From positions 1-13,300 of the forward strand of contig CAIPLJ010000136.1 in assembly GCA_903865885.1 (NCBI GenBank): a stretch of 13,300 nucleotides of DNA. Direction: 5' to 3'. A program made the position numbers and the translations under genes. Below the pieces are notes generated by a model. It had not been told where the DNA came from, made no database searches, and saw nothing but the letters and a program-made list of their open reading frames with translations. Below are positions 7,025-13,300 of the stretch, one piece after another. Positions within the stretch are counted from its first letter, which is position 1. Each line of letters starts with the position of its first letter. Origin of the DNA: an uncultured Actinomycetes bacterium (lineage in GTDB: Bacteria > Actinomycetota > Actinomycetes > Nanopelagicales > Nanopelagicaceae).

Positions 7025-7791
7025 ATCTATATAAAGGCACCTGGAGTAAAGATGCAAAAGGTCAGAGACAATTTCACACTTCGATAGCAATCTCAATAAC
7101 CGCCGTTATAGTCTTTGCAATTTCGCACTCCATCTTTATCGCTGGGGCATTTGCCATCTTTATCGCAATCTTCTTTGCGATTGCACTTAGGAAGAGCCAC
7201 TCGAAGAGAACAGCCGCGATCGAAGCCGCTTGCCCAGAACTTATCGACATCCTTATTTCGGGGGTGCAATCTGGACTCTCACTTAATGAATCTCTCATCG
7301 GGTTAACCAGCAGAGGGCCAGAGGTTCTTCGCCCTCATTTCAGCGCCTTCCGAGAAGAACTTTTTGCCTACGGAGATTTCAATAGAGCTCTATCTCAGAT
7401 TCAGGAAGTACTTTCTCATCCCAACACCGATCTCATCTTTGAAGCACTGAGAATTTCCAAAGCTCTTGGAGGCGCAGAGCTACTCAATATTTTGCGATTA
7501 CTCGGAAACTTTATTCGAGAAGATTTAACTCTGCGACGTGAAATTGCTGTGAAGCACAATTGGATTAGAAATTCAGCACATCTTTCGGCAAGTGCGCCGT
7601 GGATATTGCTTCTCCTACTTTCCACACAACCGACAACTGCAGCGGCATTCTCAAATTTTTCTGGCGTTTCAATACTTATAGGCGGCTTAGGACTCACAGC
7701 ATCTGCCTATCTATGGATGAACAAGTTGAGTCAAATGCCGATAGCTCATCGAGTCTTCTCCACTTCCTCAGAGATGAATAACTTTAGATGA
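7021..7791 (+). CDS. tadB: Tad pilus platform protein TadB (T2SSF domain)
   Basis: 256 residues. Two N-terminal hydrophobic segments (about 20-56) precede a cytoplasmic helical T2SSF region (about 65-185), with the family motif CPELIDILISGVQSGLSLNE (71-90), followed by two C-terminal helices (about 188-207 and 214-235). TadB and TadC together form the inner membrane platform on which TadA acts to push out pilin subunits. The start ATG overlaps the tadA stop and the stop overlaps the tadC start (both ATGA), indicating translational coupling. The order tadA-tadB-tadC supports the assignment. No defects are seen. Confidence 0.87.
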   Translation: MNLYKGTWSKDAKGQRQFHTSIAISITAVIVFAISHSIFIAGAFAIFIAIFFAIALRKSHSKRTAAIEAACPELIDILISGVQSGLSLNESLIGLTSRGPEVLRPHFSAFREELFAYGDFNRALSQIQEVLSHPNTDLIFEALRISKALGGAELLNILRLLGNFIREDLTLRREIAVKHNWIRNSAHLSASAPWILLLLLSTQPTTAAAFSNFSGVSILIGGLGLTASAYLWMNKLSQMPIAHRVFSTSSEMNNFR

Positions 7792-8585
7792 GATCACAAT
7801 TTGTATTACTGCTAGTCATTCTCATTCCAATTATCTTTATTCTCAACCCTGGCTTTTCTTGGGAGCAGTTGAGTATCCACTTCATCAGCAGAGTTGGTGA
7901 TAAATCTACCGTCAAAGTAAAACTTGCTGAACTTGGCTTCAACTCAGAGATTGACTATGAAAATTTTCGTTACCGACAATTAATTATTTCTTTCCTCTTA
8001 GCTACGAGCGAGCTCTTTCTCCTGCTTTTTCTCGAAGTTCCTCTAGTAAAGATTATGTTAGTCATCCTCTCCTCTATCTGTGGCGCAATCTTTGTCACTG
8101 AGAAGAAGTTAGATAAGGAGATTAGATTACATAGAGAGCATCTTGAATCCGATTTTCCTGCTGTTATAGAGATGCTAACTCTTTCGCTTTCCGCTGGAGA
8201 GTCCCCCCTGATGTCGATGGAAAGGATCTCACGTACTGCGCGTGGTTCACTCTCAAGAGAATTTGCCAGAGTGATTTCTGAAGTCTCAGAAGGCGCCCCA
8301 TTTGTCGAAGCGCTTGATTCCATGGGAAGAAGAGTGAACTCACTGCTTGTACGTAGATTTATCGATGCTCTTGTAATCGCGATTACACGAGGCGCGCCTG
8401 TTATTGATGTTCTACATAGCCACGCGCGCGAGGCTCGTGATTTCCAACGTAACAGAATTCTTGCCGCTGCCTCCAAAGCTGAGATATCAATGATGATCCC
8501 GGTTGTTTTTCTCATACTTCCAATTTCGATTCTCTTTGCGCTGTGGCCATCCCTATCTAATCTCAATCTCTTTGCACAAGGTTAA
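7788..8585 (+). CDS. tadC: Tad pilus platform protein TadC (T2SSF domain)
   Basis: 265 residues. An N-terminal signal-anchor-like helix (about 4-20) is followed by two helices (about 64-103) and a cytoplasmic T2SSF region with DFPAVIEMLTLSLSAGESP (122-140). The C-terminal helix has the TadC-type ending KAEISMMIPVVFLILP (230-245). It pairs with TadB as the second platform subunit. Its ATG overlaps the tadB stop by 4 bp. A 29-bp gap with its own ribosome binding site separates it from the pilin gene. Confidence 0.87.
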   Translation: MRSQFVLLLVILIPIIFILNPGFSWEQLSIHFISRVGDKSTVKVKLAELGFNSEIDYENFRYRQLIISFLLATSELFLLLFLEVPLVKIMLVILSSICGAIFVTEKKLDKEIRLHREHLESDFPAVIEMLTLSLSAGESPLMSMERISRTARGSLSREFARVISEVSEGAPFVEALDSMGRRVNSLLVRRFIDALVIAITRGAPVIDVLHSHAREARDFQRNRILAAASKAEISMMIPVVFLILPISILFALWPSLSNLNLFAQG

Positions 8586-8614
8586 AGAGAATCCAACATA
8601 AGAAAGTAGGAAAT

Positions 8615-8854
8615 ATGAGTGAGATGATTCAAGAGAAATTTGTCGAGGTGACAAACTTTCTATTTCTTAAGTACGGTGAATTTCGTGGTTCACGTTTCTA
8701 CAAGGCGCTCTCCGAGGACCGTGGAGATGTTCCAGGATGGGTCCTTGTTGTACTCATGACAACCGGGCTGGTGACAGCGATATGGACAATTGCTGCACCC
8801 AGACTTACAGCAATTCTTCGGAACTCACTCGACTCGATGAATGGAATTCATTAA
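8615..8854 (+). CDS. Flp-like short pilin candidate
   Basis: A 79-residue protein with a polar N-terminal region of about 38 residues and one hydrophobic helix (about 40-60) following a processing-site-like EDRG-DVPGWVLVVLMTTG. Its size, single helix and position straight after tadC are those of the major Flp pilin. It lacks the Glu at position +5 and the Glu-Tyr pair of classical Flp prepilins, so it belongs to a divergent actinobacterial pilin-like group or is a minor subunit. A partial Shine-Dalgarno (TAGGA, about 3 bases from the ATG) is present, suggesting its own translation initiation and perhaps higher expression than tadABC. The prepilin peptidase that would cut it is not in the window. 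Confidence 0.7.
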   Translation: MSEMIQEKFVEVTNFLFLKYGEFRGSRFYKALSEDRGDVPGWVLVVLMTTGLVTAIWTIAAPRLTAILRNSLDSMNGIH

Positions 8855-8860
8855 TTGAAA

Positions 8861-9232
8861 ATGAGTGAGGTATCCCATGGCATCTGGCACTTCATTAGGA
8901 ATGAACGAGGAAACGTCGAGAGTTCACTTGTTCTAATTCCACTTCTTACCCTCTTCCTCATTACAACTCAGCTAACAATTGCAATCCATGCTCGCAATAT
9001 GAGCAGTGTTACTGCGCAAGATAGTGCCTCGGTCGAGGGAGTTAGTGGAAACTTTTCGCCATCGGATACTTTTATTCATATTAATTCGCCAGACCCAAGT
9101 CAAAATTTGGATTTAATTGTTTCGCACAGAAGCGGAGTATTGCCTCGCATAGTCCCTGGCTTATCGGAAATCATGCACGGGGAACCCGTCACAGATGTCG
9201 TAGGTATCGCAGTGGTTGAGAATCAACGATGA
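8861..9232 (+). CDS. TadE-like pseudopilin 1
   Basis: About 123 residues from ATG 8861. A short N-terminus (MSEVSHGIWHFIRNERG) leads into NVESSLVLIPLLTLFLITTQ, a TadE-like hydrophobic segment with Glu at about +3 after the Gly, then an extracytoplasmic domain of about 80 residues rich in Ser/Asn without cysteines. This is the pattern of TadE/TadG-type minor pilins. A TTG at 8855, directly after the preceding stop, is an alternative start two codons earlier; neither has a good Shine-Dalgarno, so translation may depend on coupling to the pilin gene. The stop overlaps the next ATG (ATGA). Confidence 0.72.
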   Translation: MSEVSHGIWHFIRNERGNVESSLVLIPLLTLFLITTQLTIAIHARNMSSVTAQDSASVEGVSGNFSPSDTFIHINSPDPSQNLDLIVSHRSGVLPRIVPGLSEIMHGEPVTDVVGIAVVENQR

Positions 9233-9621
9233 AGAGAAATCTCTTAACTGAAGAATCAGGTAGCGCATCAGTTGAATTCGTACTGCTTGCAATCCCGCTC
9301 TTCCTCCCGATCTTAATTTTTATGGGGAATTTCTCTGAACTAACCGATTCGCACAATGCGCTTCGTACTCTTGCACGCGAGTCTGCTCGCGCCTTTGTTA
9401 TGAGCGAAAATGATGACATTGCATATCGAGTAGCAGAAGAAGTGGCTAACAAGGGTTCTGAGGTACTTGGTTACCAGGGGAAAGTGACTTTAACTATTGA
9501 ATGTAGTCAGAGGCCTTGTATCTCACCCGATGGAAGAGTCACAGCAACGGTAACTTCACACCTTAAAAATTCGAAGAGTGTCACCGTCTCTGCAATTGAA
9601 TATGTCTCACCATGGTCATAA
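9229..9621 (+). CDS. tadE: TadE-family pseudopilin 2
   Basis: 130 residues. LLTEESG followed by SASVEFVLLAIPLFLPILIF is the textbook TadE signature (S-A-x-V-E-F, then a proline-containing hydrophobic helix), followed by ALRTLARESARAFV and an extracytoplasmic beta-rich domain. A close cysteine pair, CSQRPC (92-97), could form a disulfide outside the membrane. It overlaps the preceding gene by 4 bp and the next by 10 bp. Best TadE candidate of the four small Tad proteins. Confidence 0.82.
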   Translation: MKRNLLTEESGSASVEFVLLAIPLFLPILIFMGNFSELTDSHNALRTLARESARAFVMSENDDIAYRVAEEVANKGSEVLGYQGKVTLTIECSQRPCISPDGRVTATVTSHLKNSKSVTVSAIEYVSPWS

Positions 9622-10172
9622 TTCGAAAGATAGTTAAAGATGATCGTGGTTCTATCTCGTTAGTTGTTATGTCTCTATTTTTGATCACTGTCGTGACGAT
9701 TGCAATTCTGACCGATATCTCAAGTGTGTACTTTGCAAAGAGATCGCTGACGCAGGCAACTGAAGCTGCAGCTCAGCGAGGTGTTCGAAACCTCAATGCA
9801 GATGCCTACTATCGTGGGGAATACAACCTTTCAACTTCCCTGTTAGCGCTCACTGGATATAGCGAGAGTGATCCCGGGATTCCAATCGATTGCGAAAAGG
9901 GAAAGAGTGATGCAATTCGCGCGTTATCGGATTGGAGTAACGCTGGCGCCTACGTCATGCGAGCTAATCTTGGCGTGATTAACCTTCAACAAATCTCGTG
10001 CGATGGTTACAGAATTTCTCTGACTACCTCATCCACTGCTTCGCTGCCATTTCTCTTACCTTTTACTGGAATTTCAAAAGTTCGAATCTCAGCAAGTGTT
10101 GGAAGTGTTGATGAGCGAAAAGCGACTTCCAATTACTACGGAGCCAATATTGGTGGGGTAAATCAGCGGTAA
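9612..10172 (+). CDS. TadG-like pseudopilin with N-terminal Flp/TadG-type helix
   Basis: 186 residues. The N-terminus KDDRGSISLVVMSLFLITVV (9-28) matches the TadE/TadG-like N-terminal domain of actinobacterial Tad loci (D-x-R-G-S followed by a hydrophobic helix), then SVYFAKRSLTQATEAAAQRG, a helix typical of TadG N-terminal segments. Two cysteines (about 94 and 130) lie in the extracytoplasmic part. There is no von Willebrand A domain, so it is a short TadG-like protein. The ATG overlaps the end of the TadE gene by 10 bp. It is the last gene of the operon; no clear terminator follows before prfB. Confidence 0.75.
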   Translation: MVIIRKIVKDDRGSISLVVMSLFLITVVTIAILTDISSVYFAKRSLTQATEAAAQRGVRNLNADAYYRGEYNLSTSLLALTGYSESDPGIPIDCEKGKSDAIRALSDWSNAGAYVMRANLGVINLQQISCDGYRISLTTSSTASLPFLLPFTGISKVRISASVGSVDERKATSNYYGANIGGVNQR

Positions 10173-10195
10173 TTTCAGAGTAGATAACTTCTCGC

Positions 10196-10201
10196 TATCC
10201 T
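10196..10201 (+). promoter_or_regulatory. Candidate -10 box of prfB
   Basis: TATCCT fits TANNNT and ends six bases before ATG 10208; no Shine-Dalgarno is present. The 35-bp gap from the Tad operon is enough for a leaderless promoter. Confidence 0.42.
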
Positions 10202-10207
10202 TAATCC

Positions 10208-11311
10208 ATGGCTCGCGAATACAACCTCGAAATCAATGAAATTGGCGCGACCCTTACCTCAATTGAGAAAGTTTTAGATCTTCCCAAACTTGAAGCAGAA
10301 GCTGTCGAACTTGAGGCGGCTGCGGGCGTTCCGAATTTGTGGGATGACCCAGAAAAGGCTCAAGCAGTTACAAGTAAGTTATCTCGAGTTCAATCCACGA
10401 TTGCTCGCCTCAAGGGTTTACGTCGTCGCGTTGATGATCTGCCAGTGCTCTTTGAATTAGCTGCGGGTGAACCAGATGGTTCAGGCCATGCGGATGCAGA
10501 GAGCGAACTTGATTCAACAGTGAAGGCGATCCGCGAACTTGAAGTTACAACCTTATTAAACGGTGAATACGACGACCGCGATGCTTTGATAACGATTCGC
10601 TCTGAAGCGGGTGGCGTTGAAGCAGCCGACTGGGCTGAGATGTTGATGCGCATGTATCTGCGTTACTGCGAACGCCATGAGTTTAAAGTCGATGTTCTAG
10701 AAACTTCCTATGCAGAAGAAGCAGGAATTAAATCGACAACTTTTAGAGTGACATCTCCTTATGCCTATGGAACTCTTTCTGTAGAGCAGGGCACGCATCG
10801 TTTGGTACGTATCTCTCCCTTTGATTCACAATCTCGTCGCCACACATCTTTTGCAGGCGTTGAAGTCGTTCCTGTCGTTGAGCAGAGTGATCACATTGAG
10901 TTGGATGAGAAAGAAGTCCGCGTCGATGTCTATCGCTCATCAGGACCTGGGGGACAAGGCGTAAATACAACTGACTCTGCTGTGCGGCTGACACACATTC
11001 CAACTGGCATTGTTGTTTCCTGTCAGAACGAACGTTCGCAGATTCAAAATAAAGCGACAGCGATGGCTGTCTTGCAATCAAAGTTATTGGAACGTCGCCG
11101 CCAAGAAGAGCAGGCAAAGATGAATGCGCTCAAGGGCGATAACTCAGGATCGTGGGGAAATCAGATGCGTTCCTATGTACTTGCGCCGTATCAAATGGTG
11201 AAAGATCTTCGCAATAACCATGAGACAGGAAATACATCTGCTGTATTAAATGGTGAAATTGATGACTTTATTGAGGCAGGGATTCGCTGGCGCCGAAGCG
11301 CTTCCTCATAA
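10208..11311 (+). CDS. prfB: Peptide chain release factor 2 (RF2)
   Basis: 367 residues, normal RF2 length. RF2 recognises UGA and UAA and triggers peptide release. The stop-codon recognition tripeptide SPF is at 203-205 (RISPFDSQSRR) and the catalytic GGQ at 248-250 (SSGPGGQGVNTTDSAVR). The PCRF domain lies in the N-terminal half (TIRSEAGGVEAADWAEMLMR, 128-147). The frame is continuous from ATG 10208, with no in-frame TGA or shift site near codon 25, so the classical +1 programmed frameshift that autoregulates RF2 in many bacteria is absent. It heads the conserved actinobacterial block prfB-ftsE-ftsX-smpB. Confidence 0.96.
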   Translation: MAREYNLEINEIGATLTSIEKVLDLPKLEAEAVELEAAAGVPNLWDDPEKAQAVTSKLSRVQSTIARLKGLRRRVDDLPVLFELAAGEPDGSGHADAESELDSTVKAIRELEVTTLLNGEYDDRDALITIRSEAGGVEAADWAEMLMRMYLRYCERHEFKVDVLETSYAEEAGIKSTTFRVTSPYAYGTLSVEQGTHRLVRISPFDSQSRRHTSFAGVEVVPVVEQSDHIELDEKEVRVDVYRSSGPGGQGVNTTDSAVRLTHIPTGIVVSCQNERSQIQNKATAMAVLQSKLLERRRQEEQAKMNALKGDNSGSWGNQMRSYVLAPYQMVKDLRNNHETGNTSAVLNGEIDDFIEAGIRWRRSASS

Positions 11312-11406
11312 TTTGCCTGTGAATTCTTATAAATACCCCGAATCAACCCATATATCTGCCTGCTCCTCCTTAAACTAAGGGCAGGTCTCGAGAGCGCGGA
11401 GCAGAA
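11312..11406 (+). other. Intergenic gap with candidate ftsE promoter and RBS
   Basis: 95 bases. TAAACT (11371-11376) fits the TANNNT -10 pattern and would start a leader of roughly 24 bases. GGAG (11398-11401) lies five bases before the GTG start of ftsE. A small CCTTA/TAAGG inverted repeat (11368-11380) overlaps the -10 candidate. TATAAA near 11328 is an alternative -10. No rho-independent terminator for prfB is visible. Confidence 0.45.
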
Positions 11407-12096
11407 GTGATTAAGTTTGAAAATGTATCGAAGATTTATTCAGGGCAAGATCGCCCTGCCCTCGATAATGTAAATATTGAGATCGTTAAGGGCGAATTTG
11501 TTTTCCTTGTGGGTATGTCAGGTTCTGGTAAATCAACTTTCTTGCGATTGATTCTGCGCGAAGAGCGTCCAACTACTGGTGTTATCCATGTTGCAGGAAA
11601 AGATTTGGGCACTCTTGCTAACCATAAAGTTCCTGAACTTCGCCGCCAAGTTGGAACTGTCTTCCAAGATTTCCGATTACTTCCCAATAAAACGATTTCA
11701 GAGAACATCGCGTTCTCACTTCACGTCCTTGGATATTCGCAGAAAGAGATAGATCGCGAAGTTCCTGAGATGCTCGAACTCGTGGGACTTGAAGATAAGG
11801 GCGATCGCTTACCATCAGAGATTTCTGGCGGAGAACAACAACGCGTAGCTATTGCACGCGCTTATGTCACTCGCCCTGCAATCATCATTGCGGATGAACC
11901 AACAGGAAACCTCGACCCTGCACTATCTGTTGGAATTATGAAGCTGCTCGATCGCATTAATCGTGAAGGAACAACTGTTTTGATGGCAACACATGATTCT
12001 GGAATCGTGGATCAGATGCGCAAGCGCGTCATCGAGCTCGATGGTGGCCATGTTATTCGCGATCAAGTTCGCGGCGTATATGGATACACGGGATAA
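11407..12096 (+). CDS. ftsE: Cell division ATP-binding protein FtsE
   Basis: 229 residues, standard FtsE length. This ABC ATPase has Walker A GMSGSGKST (36-44), Q-loop Gln87 (FQDFRLLPN), signature SGGEQQR (140-146), Walker B IIIADE (159-164) with TGNLD, and the switch His196 (ATHDS). With FtsX it forms the septal complex that transmits ATP hydrolysis across the membrane to activate peptidoglycan hydrolases. Start is GTG 11407 with GGAG five bases upstream; MIKFENVSKIY matches FtsE N-termini. ftsX follows after 11 bp. Confidence 0.96.
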   Translation: MIKFENVSKIYSGQDRPALDNVNIEIVKGEFVFLVGMSGSGKSTFLRLILREERPTTGVIHVAGKDLGTLANHKVPELRRQVGTVFQDFRLLPNKTISENIAFSLHVLGYSQKEIDREVPEMLELVGLEDKGDRLPSEISGGEQQRVAIARAYVTRPAIIIADEPTGNLDPALSVGIMKLLDRINREGTTVLMATHDSGIVDQMRKRVIELDGGHVIRDQVRGVYGYTG

Positions 12097-12107
12097 GGGG
12101 TAGGGAC

Positions 12108-13010
12108 ATGCGCGCAGGATTTCTCTTTAGTGAAGTTCGTATTGGACTTCGCCGCAATCTCACAATGACCTTTGCTGTCATGGTGACTGTTGCAATCTCA
12201 CTCTCACTCCTTGGTATTGGATTACTTTCTAATTCACAGGTAAGTGCGATGAAGGATTATTGGTATAACAAGATTGAAGTATCTGTATTTCTCTGCGGTA
12301 CTTTGTCAGAATCACCATCATGCAGTGGTGGGGTAGTAACTCCTGATCAACGCGCATCGATTAAGGCAGATCTCGACAAACTTCCTGTCGTTGAAAGCGT
12401 CTTCTATGAATCACAGACTGAAGCATTTGCACGTTTCCAAGAACGCTTTAAGAACTCTGCAATTGCGCAGAATGTAACTGCTGATCAACTTCCAGAGTCA
12501 TTTAGAGTAAAGCTAAAAGACCCAACCCAATTTGATGTTGTCGTCAGCGCATTTAGTGGACGTCCTGGCGTGGATATCGTTCAAGATCAACGCACAATTC
12601 TTGAGAAGTTCTTCCGCTTACTTGCGGTACTCCGAAATGGCGCTCTCATCATTGGCCTTCTCTCTGTACTCACTGCCGCCTTGCTCATAAGTAACACACT
12701 TCGCATCGCAGCCTTCAACCGTCGCCGCGAAACTGGCGTCATGCGTTTAGTCGGTGCATCGTCATGGTCTATCCAACTTCCTTTCTTGCTTGAAGGAGTC
12801 TTCTCCGCATTTGTCGGCTGGATCCTTGCAACAGGACTGCTCTCCATCTTGAAATATGTTGTTCAAGCAAAGGTTGCTCCACTTCTTACCTTTACCAAGT
12901 TCTTTGGCTGGGGCGAAGTTGTAGCCGCATCTGCCTGGTTACTTCTTACAGGTCTCGTTGTTTCGACTGCAGCTTCGGTCATCACACTTCGCCGCTACCT
13001 CAAGGTCTAA
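12108..13010 (+). CDS. ftsX: Cell division protein FtsX
   Basis: 300 residues with four membrane segments at about 20-42, 175-197, 225-248 and 272-292. The extracytoplasmic domain (about 45-170) lies between helices 1 and 2 and contains a Cys pair, CGTLSESPSC (63-72), that could be disulfide-bonded. RRRETGVMRLVGAS (205-218) is the conserved cytoplasmic loop of FtsX/MacB-type permeases. FtsX partners FtsE and passes the conformational signal to cell-wall hydrolases such as RipC in mycobacteria. A purine-rich GGGGTAGGGA sequence just upstream supports ATG 12108. Its stop lies 4 bp before smpB. Confidence 0.95.
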   Translation: MRAGFLFSEVRIGLRRNLTMTFAVMVTVAISLSLLGIGLLSNSQVSAMKDYWYNKIEVSVFLCGTLSESPSCSGGVVTPDQRASIKADLDKLPVVESVFYESQTEAFARFQERFKNSAIAQNVTADQLPESFRVKLKDPTQFDVVVSAFSGRPGVDIVQDQRTILEKFFRLLAVLRNGALIIGLLSVLTAALLISNTLRIAAFNRRRETGVMRLVGASSWSIQLPFLLEGVFSAFVGWILATGLLSILKYVVQAKVAPLLTFTKFFGWGEVVAASAWLLLTGLVVSTAASVITLRRYLKV

Positions 13011-13014
13011 CGCC

Positions 13015-13230
13015 ATGGTGAAGGAACTGGGCAAGAAGCTCATCGCTCAGAATAAGAAAGCACGTCATGATTTCTCCATTGAAGATGTTTATGAGTGCGG
13101 CATTGTTTTAATGGGAACGGAAGTCAAATCACTTCGTGCAGGTCGAGCTTCTCTGATCGATGGCTTTGCAATGATCGAAAATGGTGAACTCTGGTTACAT
13201 GGTGTTCATATCCCTGAATACACCGAATGA
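13015..13230 (+). CDS. smpB: SsrA-binding protein SmpB, cut by an in-frame TGA; homology continues to the window end
   Basis: SmpB binds tmRNA and brings it to stalled ribosomes for trans-translation. The 71 codons after ATG 13015 match the family: KKLIAQNKKARHDFSIEDVY, GIVLMGTEVKSLRAGRASL and HGVHIPEYTE. The frame then meets TGA (13228-13230), where SmpB proteins have a conserved Gly after EYT-x, and the same frame continues with TWTNHTPRLKRKLLVNKIEL and beyond to 13300, clearly SmpB. A single G-to-T change in a GGA codon would create this TGA. Full SmpB is about 155-160 residues, so a 71-residue product lacks half the barrel and the C-terminal tail and should not work. Possible causes are a sequencing error near a contig end, a real nonsense mutation, or readthrough. 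Neighbours prfB-ftsE-ftsX confirm identity. The open frame extends upstream into ftsX, but that part has no SmpB similarity. Confidence 0.88.
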   Translation: MVKELGKKLIAQNKKARHDFSIEDVYECGIVLMGTEVKSLRAGRASLIDGFAMIENGELWLHGVHIPEYTE

Positions 13231-13300
13231 ACGTGGACCAATCACACCCCACGACTCAAGCGTAAATTATTGGTTAATAAGATTGAACTGCGCAAGATTG

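Noticed and set aside
7970..8566. 198-codon open frame antisense to tadC
   Set aside because: Its translation is Ser/Arg/Ile-rich without family features, tadC on the other strand is convincing, and there is no ribosome binding site.
12958..13014. Upstream extension of the smpB reading frame
   Set aside because: The 19 extra codons overlap the end of ftsX and have no SmpB similarity; ATG 13015 gives the expected N-terminus.
13228..13230. UGA recoded as glycine in this organism, explaining the smpB stop
   Set aside because: tadA, tadB and the first TadE-like gene all end in TGA at sensible places with 4-bp overlaps, no conserved glycine elsewhere appears as TGA, and the window encodes RF2, which terminates at UGA.

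Overview
The window looks like chromosomal DNA of a small-genome actinobacterium. The evidence is a 1231-residue actinobacterial-type Kgd fusion enzyme, an actinobacterial helicase-associated protein, an actinobacterial-style Tad pilus operon, and the gene order prfB-ftsE-ftsX-smpB. Base composition is moderate (mid-40s percent GC by eye, not counted). Spacing is tight, genes often overlap by 4 bp, and several genes have a TANNNT box just upstream of the start codon with no Shine-Dalgarno sequence. Freshwater Nanopelagicales (acI) are the best guess; this is inference from gene content and style.

Layout. (1) 1-269, minus: N-terminal part of a helicase-associated-domain protein running off the left edge. 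(2) 323-4018, minus: kgd, the multifunctional 2-oxoglutarate metabolism enzyme of the TCA cycle. (3) About 220 bp of divergent intergenic DNA, then an SDR oxidoreductase (4237-5010, plus). (4) A divergent pair sharing about 45 bp: a four-helix membrane protein (minus, 5059-5457) and a degenerate GGDEF-domain protein (plus, 5503-5955). (5) 6035-10172, plus: a compact Tad operon encoding TadA ATPase, TadB and TadC platform proteins, a Flp-like short pilin and three TadE/TadG-like pseudopilins, mostly joined by 4-10 bp overlaps or short gaps. (6) 10208 to the end, plus: prfB (RF2), ftsE, ftsX and smpB, a conserved housekeeping block for translation termination, septal peptidoglycan hydrolase control and ribosome rescue.

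Points that stand out. The GGDEF-like protein beside the Tad operon has lost the catalytic motif (GRFEF instead of GGDEF) but keeps the RxxD inhibitory-site motif at the canonical five-residue spacing, so it could be a c-di-GMP sensor rather than a cyclase. The smpB frame is broken by an in-frame TGA exactly where family members have a conserved glycine, and recognisable SmpB sequence continues to the right edge. Four consecutive small Tad proteins share the same Asp/Glu-Arg/Ser-Gly processing-site pattern before one N-terminal membrane helix. I saw no CRISPR array, tRNA, rRNA, insertion sequence or prophage, and no gene-free stretch longer than 300 bases.
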